Assembly (NCBI GenBank): GCA_050249695.1
Contig: JBFWQA010000008.1
Location: forward strand, 1-64,000
Direction: 5' to 3'
DNA from: JACKJP01 sp050249695
GTDB taxonomy: Bacteria > Pseudomonadota > Alphaproteobacteria > Rhizobiales > Tepidamorphaceae
DNA: 64,000 nucleotides
The number at the start of each line of letters is the position of its first letter. Positions within the stretch are counted from its first letter, which is position 1. The position numbers were made by a program, and so were the translations under genes. The notes beneath the pieces were generated by a model. The model was not told the origin of the DNA. It saw only the letters and a program-made list of their open reading frames with translations, and did not search any database. This document shows positions 42,709-50,646 of the stretch, in pieces.

Positions 42709-43893
42709 TCACAACCCAAGCACACTCTTGGCGATGATGTTCTTCTGGATCTCGTTCGAACCGCCGAAGATCGAGACCTTGCGCATCGTGAAGTAAAAAG
42801 GCGCCGCTGCCTCGATCCAGCCATCCTCCGGCTCGTCGTTCGTGCCATCGGCGGGCAGGGCCAGCCCTGCGGGACCGGCCAGCTCCAACGCCAGCTCCGT
42901 CATCCGCTGCTGCAGTTCCGTGCCCTTGACCTTGAGAATGGATGCTGCCGCGCCTGCGCCGCCCCCTTGAGAGTCTGCCGCGACGACGCGGAGCTGGGTC
43001 AGCTCCAGCGCCCGCAATTCGACCTCCACCTCCGCCAGCCTATGGCGCAGCCGCTTCCGCTCCGCCTCCGTAAGCATACCCCGCGTCGTCATATCGGCTT
43101 CAAGCGCGCGCAACTGCACCAGCCGCTCCTTCGACAGGCCGATGCGGGCGATGCCGCTGCGCTCGCTGCCCAGAAGATGCTTGGCATAGTCCCAGCCCCG
43201 GCCTTCCTCGCCGATCCGGTTTTCGACCGGCACGCGCACGTAGTCGAAGAACACCTCGTTCGCGTCATGCTCGCCGTCGATCGTCTCGATCGGGCGAACG
43301 GTGATCCCCGGCGTTTTCATGTCGATCAGCAGGAACGTGATGCCCTGCTGCTTCCTGCCTGTGCTGTCCGTCCGGACGAGCGCGAACATCCAGTCGGCGT
43401 GCTGCGCCTGGGTCGTCCAGATTTTCTGGCCATTGACGACATAATGGTCGCCCTCCCGCTCAGCCCGGGTCTTCAGCGAGGCGAGATCGGACCCGGCGCC
43501 GGGCTCCGAAAAGCCTTGGCACCACCAGTCGTCGATATTGGCGATGCGGGCGAGAAAGCGCGCTTTCTGCGCATCCGTGCCGAACTTGCAGATGATCGGC
43601 CCGATCATGTTGACATTGAACGGCGATCCCTCTGGCGCATGCGCCAGAGCCATCTCTTCCTGAAAGATGTAGCGCTGGGCTGGCGTCCAGCGCTTGCCGC
43701 CATACTCGACGGGCCAGTTCGGGGTCGCCCAGCCGCGCGCATTGAGGACGCGTTGCCAACGAACGATGTCGTCCTTTGAGAGATGTCGGCGCTCGATCAT
43801 CTTCCGCCCAAGGTCATCCGGCAGCGCCTCAGCAAGGAACGTCCTTACCTCATCGCGAAACGCCCGCTCATCCTCAGTGAAGTTGAGGTCCAT
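42709..43893 (-). CDS. Acyl-CoA dehydrogenase, larger partner of a pair
   Basis: This is a 394-aa ACAD. It has GFSEPGAGSDLASL and NGQKIWTTQAQHADW for flavin and CoA, a charged linker (RGMLTEAERKRLRHRLAEVEVELRA), and FGGSNEIQKNIIAKSVLGL at the C-terminus. ATG 43893 is preceded by GAGG. It is adjacent to, and 7 bp from, the second ACAD gene, so the two should be made together. The substrate is unknown but alpha-branched or steroid-like acyl-CoAs are typical for such pairs. Confidence 0.92.
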   Translation of the reverse strand: MDLNFTEDERAFRDEVRTFLAEALPDDLGRKMIERRHLSKDDIVRWQRVLNARGWATPNWPVEYGGKRWTPAQRYIFQEEMALAHAPEGSPFNVNMIGPIICKFGTDAQKARFLARIANIDDWWCQGFSEPGAGSDLASLKTRAEREGDHYVVNGQKIWTTQAQHADWMFALVRTDSTGRKQQGITFLLIDMKTPGITVRPIETIDGEHDANEVFFDYVRVPVENRIGEEGRGWDYAKHLLGSERSGIARIGLSKERLVQLRALEADMTTRGMLTEAERKRLRHRLAEVEVELRALELTQLRVVAADSQGGGAGAAASILKVKGTELQQRMTELALELAGPAGLALPADGTNDEPEDGWIEAAAPFYFTMRKVSIFGGSNEIQKNIIAKSVLGL

Positions 43894-43903
43894 ATGTGCT
43901 GCC

Positions 43904-45271
43904 TCAGGCGGCGGCCGCTTCGACCTGCGCGAAGGTCAGCGCATCCATCATCGGCGCGACATAGGCGACGTTCTCCAAAGTCGCGAGATTCTGGGCAGTC
44001 TCCTGCTGCAGCGTCGCCGGAAGCCGGCCGTCGGTGCACGTGAGGAATTTGGCGATAGTTTCTTCCCGGCTAAGGGGGTTGACGGCATCGCCGCGCGCCA
44101 CCGTCGCAACTGCCTCGAAGCGCCGGCCGTCTCTCATCACTACGGCGATATGGTCCTTGGCGCCCAGCTGATCATGGCCCCATTCTTCATGAACGATCAT
44201 CGTCACCTTGCCGCGCTGCGCGACGATGCGAGGATCGTCGAGCTTGTCGGCCGAGAAGGTTCGCACGTCCATCGGCTCGCCAACCAACGTTGCGGCGACG
44301 ACGTGCGGCAAGCTGAAGCGCGCCTCCTCAACATCGCCGGGCTCGGGGTATTTCATGATCGTCGGAAACGCCGCGTTGACCTCAACCCGCACCTCAGCGA
44401 CCTCGTCGGCAACGATGGCATTGGCGGCTACCATATCCTTGGTTTCGTCGATTATCCGCTGCAGCATATAGCAGCAGGGATATTTTTTCTGACCGACCGC
44501 CATGATCCGGAGATCCGAGCCGGTGCCTGGTGCGATCGCCAAGTCGGGCTGCCCGGCGAGGGCGTCGAAATAACCGGCCTTGCCGTCCATTATCGTCGGA
44601 TTGCCCCCAAGACCGCGCCGGGCCAGCTCCGCCGCCATGATGCCGTCGCGTGCAGCGAAGCCAGCTTCTACGACATGGGCAGAAGACCCGGTCTGACGCA
44701 CCAATCCTCCGCCCACCGAGGCGGCCAGCGTCAGCGCCGCCTGAGTGCGTTCGACATTGAGCCCCATCAGCTTCGCTGCCGCTGCCGCAACTCCGATCGT
44801 GCCAACATTGGCGCAAGACAGGAATCCGCGCGCCGCCGCGCCGCCGTTGGACAGGGTCATGCCCGGACGCGCCGCTACCTCGAAGCCGATGATCATCGCC
44901 TCCAGTACTGCCTTTCCTGACGCGCCCAGTGCCTCTCCCAACGTAAATACTGCCGGGATCAGGCAGCAGGTATATTGTGCTTCCGGCCAGGCGACGTCCT
45001 CGAGCTCGGTGCAGTGCGAGAAATCGCAGTTCAGCATTGCGGCCAGTTCGACCGAAGTGCGGAAGGAAACACCGATTACGCCGGCCTCGCCGCGCGCGCC
45101 CTGTGCCTTGACATAGTCCGCCATCACGGTCGCCACGTCCATGTCGGCGCCAAGCACGGCGGAACCGATCGAACTCAGGCACAGATCCTTGGCGCGCTCG
45201 ATAACGATGTCGTCGAACTCTTCGATGCGCGTTGTCGTCACATAGTCCGCGAGGCGCGCGGCGATGGTCAT
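43904..45271 (-). CDS. MmgE/PrpD family protein
   Basis: This is a 455-aa protein of the MmgE/PrpD family (2-methylcitrate dehydratase, cis-aconitate decarboxylase, iminodisuccinate epimerase). Helical N-domain motifs include FSHCTELEDVAWPEAQYT, and the segment KKYPCCYMLQ precedes the alpha/beta lid. ATG 45271 has GGGAG eight bases upstream; ATG 45301 is the alternative. In a catabolic operon it may dehydrate or decarboxylate a tricarboxylate-like intermediate. A gap of about 100 bp separates it from the MDR gene. Confidence 0.87.
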   Translation of the reverse strand: MTIAARLADYVTTTRIEEFDDIVIERAKDLCLSSIGSAVLGADMDVATVMADYVKAQGARGEAGVIGVSFRTSVELAAMLNCDFSHCTELEDVAWPEAQYTCCLIPAVFTLGEALGASGKAVLEAMIIGFEVAARPGMTLSNGGAAARGFLSCANVGTIGVAAAAAKLMGLNVERTQAALTLAASVGGGLVRQTGSSAHVVEAGFAARDGIMAAELARRGLGGNPTIMDGKAGYFDALAGQPDLAIAPGTGSDLRIMAVGQKKYPCCYMLQRIIDETKDMVAANAIVADEVAEVRVEVNAAFPTIMKYPEPGDVEEARFSLPHVVAATLVGEPMDVRTFSADKLDDPRIVAQRGKVTMIVHEEWGHDQLGAKDHIAVVMRDGRRFEAVATVARGDAVNPLSREETIAKFLTCTDGRLPATLQQETAQNLATLENVAYVAPMMDALTFAQVEAAAA

Positions 45272-45375
45272 GCGGCTGCTCCCGTCGTGATAGGGCGACA
45301 AGAAGGACTGACGCGAATGAGGTCAACGGCGCGAGGCCGCCGAAGCAGGCATTTCGGGTGGGCGATGTTTGCTGC

Positions 45376-46254
45376 TCAGTCGCTCAATCTAAGCAGAATG
45401 CGCCCTTTGCGCCCTCGGATCGCCGCCGCAGCAAAGGCCTTTTCGACCTCGTCGAGTGCGAAGATGGCTGACACCGGCTCCGGTGCCGCCGCTGCCAGCG
45501 TCGCCAGATCGGAATAGAATGCTCTGCGTGCCGCCGGCGGATCGGTAGCCTCCGCCGGCCGCAAGCTGAAGCCCGAGACGGTAAGATCGCGGGTGGTAAG
45601 CAGGGTCGACGGGATCGAACAGGGCTGGCCCGATAGGTGGCCGTAGACGATGAGCTGGCCGCCCGGGACGAGCCGTGCGGCAAGCCGTCCGGTTGCATCC
45701 CCGGCGACCGCGTCCAGCGCCGCATCGGCAGGACGATCGTCGTCCTCGCCCGGAACGTCTATTTTCGCCCGTGCGGCTAGCCTCCGGAGCCAGCCCGCCA
45801 CCGAAGAGCGCGGCGCGTTCTGGAGCAGTCGCGCGCCTGGCTTCAGGGCAAGCCGAGTCAGCAACCGCGCCGCCGTCGCCGGATTGATTCTGAGCATCGC
45901 TGCCTGTCGATCGTCGAGAAAGGCCGGGACCGGAATCAGTTCTGCGGCGTCGAGAAGGCGAATTGTCGCCCAGTTTCCCCTCGGCAGTGGGATTGCCCGG
46001 TCGCCGGGCGCAATGGCGTTGATCCCGTCCCCAACGGCCTCCACAATGCCAACGCCCTCCGCTCCCATCACTTCGGGCAGCTCGGCCATCGGCGCATATC
46101 TCCCGGCGGCGACCAATCGATCAGCGGGATTGACCGGGGCGAATGTCATGCGCAACCGGACCTGTCCGGGTCCGGGCTTCCCGGGATCAGGCAGCGCGGT
46201 TAGCCTGGTGCCGCCTGGGGCGGCCGGATCTCGAACAATCGCACGCAGAATCAG
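45376..46254 (-). CDS. MDR enoyl-thioester reductase-like protein (non-canonical start)
   Basis: This is a medium-chain dehydrogenase without zinc cysteines, close in pattern to mitochondrial-type 2-enoyl thioester reductase (VMGAEGVGIVEAVGDG, DDRQAAMLRINPATAARLL). Canonical starts begin only at TTG 46155 or ATG 46149, which would delete the first beta-strands. The frame continues upstream through a textbook MDR N-terminus (RAIVRDPAAPGG, PDPGKPGPGQVRLRM) to CTG 46254, overlapping the isochorismatase stop as CTGA. I annotate from CTG, giving 292 aa. ATT 46251 is an alternative. The cofactor glycine motif is weak (LLQNAPRSSVAG), so activity is uncertain. Confidence 0.75.
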   Translation of the reverse strand: MILRAIVRDPAAPGGTRLTALPDPGKPGPGQVRLRMTFAPVNPADRLVAAGRYAPMAELPEVMGAEGVGIVEAVGDGINAIAPGDRAIPLPRGNWATIRLLDAAELIPVPAFLDDRQAAMLRINPATAARLLTRLALKPGARLLQNAPRSSVAGWLRRLAARAKIDVPGEDDDRPADAALDAVAGDATGRLAARLVPGGQLIVYGHLSGQPCSIPSTLLTTRDLTVSGFSLRPAEATDPPAARRAFYSDLATLAAAAPEPVSAIFALDEVEKAFAAAAIRGRKGRILLRLSD

Positions 46255-46844
46255 GAGCCGGCCCTGCCGATTGCGGCAAGTACTTCTTCGGTGGAGCGCA
46301 CACGCGACAATCGGGGGGCGATATAGTTCAGGATATAGTCGTGCTCTTCCAGCGACATGGCGGCGACGGCGTCCTTGACCAGGACCTGGTCATAGCCGTG
46401 AGCCTGCGCCTCGCGCATCGTCGTGTCCACGCCGACATTCGTAACGAGGCCGGTCATGATCAACGTTCGGATGCCGCGGCGGCGTAGGTGCGTGTCTAGA
46501 CTGGTGCCGTGAAATGCGCCCCAGTTATATTTGTCGACGACCACGTCTCCGGGCTTCGGCCCCAGTGCCGGGGCTATCTCCTTCGCGTCCGGCCCGTTCT
46601 GAAAGCCGGAGAAGCCGGCATCGATCTTCGGGCTGGGATGCGGAAGCTTGTTCTGCTCGTGCCCGACTCGGATGAGCACGACCAAAATGTTTTGGTCGCG
46701 GCACGCGTCGGCAATCCGGACAGTGTTGGCGAGCACGTCGGCGGTCGGAATCGGCACTGTGTTGAGGGCGAGCGCGAAATTCTGCAGGTCGACGACGACA
46801 AGCGCCGTGCTCGCCGGTTCGAAATCCAACGCCATGTCGTTCAT
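46251..46844 (-). CDS. Isochorismatase-family protein lacking the nucleophilic Cys
   Basis: This is a 197-aa cysteine-hydrolase fold protein. Asp19 (VVDLQN) and Lys105 (VDKYNWGAF) of the Asp-Lys-Cys triad are present, but the Cys position is Gly138 (LVTNVGVDTT instead of TNVCV). True isochorismatases also lack this Cys, while nicotinamidase and carbamoylsarcosine-type amidases need it, so vinyl-ether or related hydrolysis is possible. ATG 46844 follows GGGGAGAG. First gene of the third minus operon. Confidence 0.87.
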   Translation of the reverse strand: MNDMALDFEPASTALVVVDLQNFALALNTVPIPTADVLANTVRIADACRDQNILVVLIRVGHEQNKLPHPSPKIDAGFSGFQNGPDAKEIAPALGPKPGDVVVDKYNWGAFHGTSLDTHLRRRGIRTLIMTGLVTNVGVDTTMREAQAHGYDQVLVKDAVAAMSLEEHDYILNYIAPRLSRVRSTEEVLAAIGRAGS

Positions 46845-46857
46845 CGCTCTCTCCCCT

Positions 46858-46897
46858 GGCCAGTGGAGCCAGTCTAATCGCCCGGTGCGGCCAGTGG
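46858..46897 (+). repeat. Direct repeat GGCCAGTGG, two copies 31 bp apart
   Basis: GGCCAGTGG occurs at 46858-46866 and 46889-46897. The start-to-start distance of 31 bp is close to three helical turns, so a protein could contact both on one face. They lie just upstream of the isochorismatase operon and within the divergent region with the enoyl-CoA hydratase gene. Confidence 0.4.
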
Positions 46898-46925
46898 CGT
46901 GGGCTTCTGCAAAGGCGCCCTAGAC

Positions 46926-46939
46926 TTCGCATCTGCGAA
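46926..46939. promoter_or_regulatory. Dyad TTCGCA-TC-TGCGAA in divergent region
   Basis: This perfect 6-2-6 inverted repeat lies between the isochorismatase operon and the enoyl-CoA hydratase gene, 77 bp before the hydratase start. No T-run follows, so an operator is more likely than a terminator. No other copy was found by eye. Confidence 0.4.
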
Positions 46940-47016
46940 TAGGCGAGAGTTGCGGGACCGCGAGGATGGCGCGCCTGGGCAAAAAATGCCTGTCCGGCGA
47001 AGGGCTGGAGAAAAGC

Positions 47017-47787
47017 ATGAGCATCGACCTCGACATTGATGAAGGCGTAGCGGTCGTCACGATCAACCGGCCCGGAGCGAAAAACGCGATCAACCTCGAA
47101 ATGCGTGAGCAGCTCTGGACCGCATTCGAAAGCCTGGCGGAGAATGAAGAAGTCCGGGCCGTCATTCTCACGGGCGCGGGCGACGATTTCTGCGCCGGGA
47201 TGGACGTCAAGGAAATGGGCGGTGGCGATGTCGCTTGGTCGCTGACGAAGATCAGGCGTCTGCACCGGATTTCGCGTGCCATCGGCTCGCTGAAGAAGCC
47301 TGTCATCGCGGCGGTAAATGGCGTCTGCGTCGGTGTCGGCTGGAGCTACGCCCTCGCATGCGATCTGGTGATCGCCTCGCCGACGGCGAAATTCGCGCAG
47401 ATCTTCAACAATATCGGGCTGACGCCCGATGGCGGTGCTGTCTGGCTGCTGAGCCGGCAAGTCGGGCTGATGCGCGCCAAGGAGATTGTCTATTCGGGCC
47501 GTAAGATCGGCGCGGATGAGGCGCTTGCGCTGGGCCTGGTTCTGGAGAAAGTCGAGAGCATGGCGGTGCTTGAACGTGCCAGGGATATGGCTTGCCGGTT
47601 CGCCGCCGCGCCGACGCTCGCGCTCGGCATGGCCAAGCGCCAGTTCGAACTCGCGCAGGCGATGAGCTTCGATCAGTTTCTCGAGGCCGAGACGGCGATG
47701 CAGCCGCTGATGTCGCGGACGGACGACCATCATGAAGGCGTCGCCGCCTTCAAGGAGAAACGGCCGCCGCGCTTCAGCGGGTCGTAG
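47017..47787 (+). CDS. Enoyl-CoA hydratase
   Basis: This is a 256-aa crotonase-family enzyme. ATG 47017 follows GGAG; the earlier ATG 46966 has no good site. The oxyanion loops are TGAGDDFCAGMDVKEM and AVNGVCVGVGWSYALACDL. The second catalytic Glu position reads IGLTPDGG (Asp instead of Glu), a pattern seen in isomerases and some hydrolases. It is divergent from the isochorismatase operon and is followed 2 bp later by a short open frame. Confidence 0.9.
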   Translation: MSIDLDIDEGVAVVTINRPGAKNAINLEMREQLWTAFESLAENEEVRAVILTGAGDDFCAGMDVKEMGGGDVAWSLTKIRRLHRISRAIGSLKKPVIAAVNGVCVGVGWSYALACDLVIASPTAKFAQIFNNIGLTPDGGAVWLLSRQVGLMRAKEIVYSGRKIGADEALALGLVLEKVESMAVLERARDMACRFAAAPTLALGMAKRQFELAQAMSFDQFLEAETAMQPLMSRTDDHHEGVAAFKEKRPPRFSGS

Positions 47788-47789
47788 CC

Positions 47790-47951
47790 GTGCAGGACGG
47801 AAAGGCCGACCAGCTCGCGCCGCTGCGTACCTTCCTGCGGCGCTTCACCAGCCTCGTGGACATGCAGCATGACAATGCGCGGATCCTGAAAGGCGGGAGG
47901 CAGTTACTGCGCGAAGTCATCCGGCGCGAATTTCCGGGCGTCGTCGTCTGA
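47790..47951 (+). pseudogene. Short frame resembling the N-terminus of a thiol-dioxygenase-like cupin
   Basis: A 53-codon frame runs from GTG 47790 to TGA 47951, two bases after the enoyl-CoA hydratase stop. Its sequence (LAPLRTFLRRFTSLVD, then ARILKGGRQLL, then EVIRREF) matches the helical start of cysteine/3-mercaptopropionate dioxygenase-like proteins, which normally continue for about 150 residues into a cupin barrel. Nothing of the barrel follows. It is either a truncated remnant or a small protein of its own; no Shine-Dalgarno is obvious. Confidence 0.5.
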
Positions 47952-47965
47952 CCTGAGATGGCGGA

Positions 47966-48760
47966 TCAGGCTGCGCGGGCCGCTGGCTGAATCAGGGCGC
48001 GCTCCACCATGACCCGGTGCATCACACGGTCGTGCGCCTTGTCCTGTACGATGTAATGCTGCGTCCGCTGGTTATCCCAGGCGACAATCGTGCCGGGGCG
48101 CCATTGCATGCGGCACTGGAATTCCGGAACATGCGCCTGCCGAAACAGCAAGGCGAGGATAGCGTCGCTCTCGTCCGGTCGCAGGCCCTTGATCGCCCTC
48201 GTATAGACCTTGTTCACATAAAGAGTTTTGCGACCGGTCCGTGGATCCTCCTTGAGCACTGGATGCTCGACAGGCGGTTTGGATGGATCGGATGGATAAG
48301 AATGGATCGCAGTCAGCCCTTCCAGCATCGCGCGGATCGGGGCCGAGAGATTTTCATAGGCCGCCTCCATGTCTGCAAACATGGTGTCACGGCCATAAGG
48401 CGGGATCTCAATCGCCTGCAAAAAGCTCAGGAAATCCGTAGTCGACTCGGGTGAACGATCCGAATGCCAATTGTCGGTGACAACGCCGCCGAAGCCCTTG
48501 CCGTCGGTCACCAGGGCCAGCACCGAAGGGAGGCCGTCCACGGGCCGGTGTTTGTAATGCGGAGCCGTCTCCGGTTCGCCGAAACGGGCCGCGGCGTCAC
48601 GCAATTGCCGGGCCGTGACGCCCATCTGATCGCGGAACGCGAGCACCTTATGGTCGGTGATAGCCTGGTCGATCGCTGCAACTTCGGCATCGGTCAGCGC
48701 CCGTAGATCGACATCGGTGATTTCGGCGCCGATATAGCCGGTCAGAGGAAGGATCTTCAT
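47966..48760 (-). CDS. TauD/TfdA family 2-oxoglutarate dioxygenase, copy 2
   Basis: This is a 264-aa enzyme. Iron ligands are in TDNWHSDRS (HxD) and RTQHYIVQD (distal His), with RVMHRVMVE supplying the 2-oxoglutarate Arg. It is 18 bp downstream of a D-aminoacylase-type gene on the same strand, so both are probably co-transcribed. The protein is shorter than copies 1 and 3. Substrate unknown; ether, sulfonate or carboxylate hydroxylation are the usual roles. Confidence 0.9.
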   Translation of the reverse strand: MKILPLTGYIGAEITDVDLRALTDAEVAAIDQAITDHKVLAFRDQMGVTARQLRDAAARFGEPETAPHYKHRPVDGLPSVLALVTDGKGFGGVVTDNWHSDRSPESTTDFLSFLQAIEIPPYGRDTMFADMEAAYENLSAPIRAMLEGLTAIHSYPSDPSKPPVEHPVLKEDPRTGRKTLYVNKVYTRAIKGLRPDESDAILALLFRQAHVPEFQCRMQWRPGTIVAWDNQRTQHYIVQDKAHDRVMHRVMVERALIQPAARAA

Positions 48761-48778
48761 TTCAGGGCACCTTTCCGT

Positions 48779-50464
48779 TCAGGCGGCGAACTCCCGAAGG
48801 ACCTTGCCGGGAAGTGGTCCTTGAGGCGCAAGCGGCCCCTTCGTGTCGGTAAGGCGGCTGCCGTTCACCCAGACTCCGTGCACTCCGACCGCGTCCGTGC
48901 GCAACCGGGTTGCTCCGCCGGGTAAATCGAAGAGCCGTTTCTTCGGCCCGATGCCGACTGTTTCGGGATCGAACAGCATGAGATCCGCGGCCTGCCCTAC
49001 CGCGAGCATGCCGCGATCGCGGATTCCAAACAGATTGGCCTGCTGGCCCGAAAGCCGCCGCGCCGCCTCGGCCAGCGACAGCACGCCGAGCTCACGTACC
49101 CAGCGGCCGAGCAAGTGCAGTCCGAAGCCGGCTTCGCATAGAAAGCTCAGGTGCGCCCCCGCATCACCGAGCGAAATCTGATTGTCCGGATCGCGAAGGA
49201 TGCGGCTCACGGCCGGCACATCGTAATTTGAGAATTCGGTAGCGTAGAGGGTCTTGAGATCTTCCTCCAGCGCCAGATCGATGAACTGGTCGAACGGGTG
49301 CTTGCCGTTTTCGCGGGCGAGCGCGGCGACCGAACGCCCTTCCAGTGCGCGGTTCTCCTCCCTGCCCGCCTCGGCAACGGTCAACGTCTCCCAATTGCCG
49401 CGGAAGATACGCATGCCGGGGCTGTTCGCGATTTCATCCTTTATCGCCGCCCGCCAGGCGGGGTCGCCAAGCACGGCGGCATAGGCCTCGCGTCCATCCG
49501 CTTCGATCGCCGGCTTCCACGCGTCATAGGCTTCGAACGGGTAAGGATTCTCCAGGCTGAAATCCATGGCCATGGGCATGCACGAACATTGCCCGTAAAG
49601 GCGCCGGCCGCGCTCGCGAGCGTCGCGCAGCGCCGCCAGGTCCTCAAAAACCTTGTTCGGAGAGCCCGGGTGATGGCGCATCGCCGAAACCAACACCGGT
49701 CTGCCCGATCGCTCGGCCAGAGCCTCGATCCACGGAATGCTGGTCTTCGAGCCTTTGACGAGCATCAGCGTGCCCCGGCCCTTTTGCCCGACCGTGTCGG
49801 CGATCGCCCCGAATTCCCGATCGTCCGCCAGTCTGGACGGCATCGGCACGCCACCCCAGCCGACATGCTGCTCGTGCGTCGAGCTGGAAAAGCCTAGCGC
49901 GCCGGCGTCGATCGCCTCGGCGACGAGCTCCCGCATGGTCTCGATCTCGTCATCATTGGCGGCCCGCTCGGTCGCTTCGGCGCCCATCACATAGGTCCGC
50001 AGCGCCGAATGGCCGATATAGACTGCGACGTTGGGCCCCACGCCCTGGCGCTCGATCATTGCGAGATATTCCGGGAAGGTCTGGAATCCCCACTGAATGC
50101 CTTCCTGCAGCGCCTCGATCGCCATCCCTTCGACACGCGTCAGATGCCCCATCATCAGCTCGCGGTCATCGGGTTTGCAGGGCGCGATGGTGAAGCCGCA
50201 ATTGCCCATCACCACGGTGGTGACGCCAAGCGCTGGCGACGGATCACAAAGCGCATCCCAAGTGACCTGGGCGTCGTAATGGGTATGGGAATCGATAATC
50301 CCCGGCATGAGCGCGAGGCCGCCGGCGTCGACCGTTTCCGCGCCGGGACCGAGATCAGGACCAATGGCGCTGATCACGCCGCCATCCACTGCGAGGTCGG
50401 CGCGAAACGGCTCGTTTCCCTTGCCGTCGAGTATCAACGCATCGCGGATCACCAAATCGTGCAT
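48779..50464 (-). CDS. D-aminoacylase-type metal-dependent amidohydrolase, copy 1
   Basis: This is a 561-aa protein of the N-acyl-D-amino-acid deacylase family. The metal motif is IIDSHTHYD (His60, His62), with VMGNCGFTIAPC supplying the family's conserved Cys. ISLGDAGAHLSFL near the C-terminus supplies the catalytic Asp region. ATG 50464 (MHDLVIRDA) is preceded by GGGAAAG. It hydrolyses an amide or related bond. Its closest family mate in the window is at 57999; both stand next to oxygenase and SDR genes. Confidence 0.9.
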   Translation of the reverse strand: MHDLVIRDALILDGKGNEPFRADLAVDGGVISAIGPDLGPGAETVDAGGLALMPGIIDSHTHYDAQVTWDALCDPSPALGVTTVVMGNCGFTIAPCKPDDRELMMGHLTRVEGMAIEALQEGIQWGFQTFPEYLAMIERQGVGPNVAVYIGHSALRTYVMGAEATERAANDDEIETMRELVAEAIDAGALGFSSSTHEQHVGWGGVPMPSRLADDREFGAIADTVGQKGRGTLMLVKGSKTSIPWIEALAERSGRPVLVSAMRHHPGSPNKVFEDLAALRDARERGRRLYGQCSCMPMAMDFSLENPYPFEAYDAWKPAIEADGREAYAAVLGDPAWRAAIKDEIANSPGMRIFRGNWETLTVAEAGREENRALEGRSVAALARENGKHPFDQFIDLALEEDLKTLYATEFSNYDVPAVSRILRDPDNQISLGDAGAHLSFLCEAGFGLHLLGRWVRELGVLSLAEAARRLSGQQANLFGIRDRGMLAVGQAADLMLFDPETVGIGPKKRLFDLPGGATRLRTDAVGVHGVWVNGSRLTDTKGPLAPQGPLPGKVLREFAA

Positions 50465-50646
50465 GTCGTCACTTTCCCAGACTCGATGCTTCGTAGCGTA
50501 TGCGGGCCGCAGCCGGGCTGCCGCCAGTGACTCATCGGTGCTTTTATCGAAGGAGCGAACTATCGCCTTGGAGTTCACGGGCTCGATGCTCAGACCGTAG
50601 AACACCGGCTAGGCTCGACGCCGTTGATCAAGGGACTCCGCGACGC

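Noticed and set aside
46525..47733. 402-codon minus-strand frame across the isochorismatase and enoyl-CoA hydratase genes
   Set aside because: It is opposite two clear genes, rich in Arg/His/Asp, and has no recognisable motif; it is a shadow typical of high-GC DNA.
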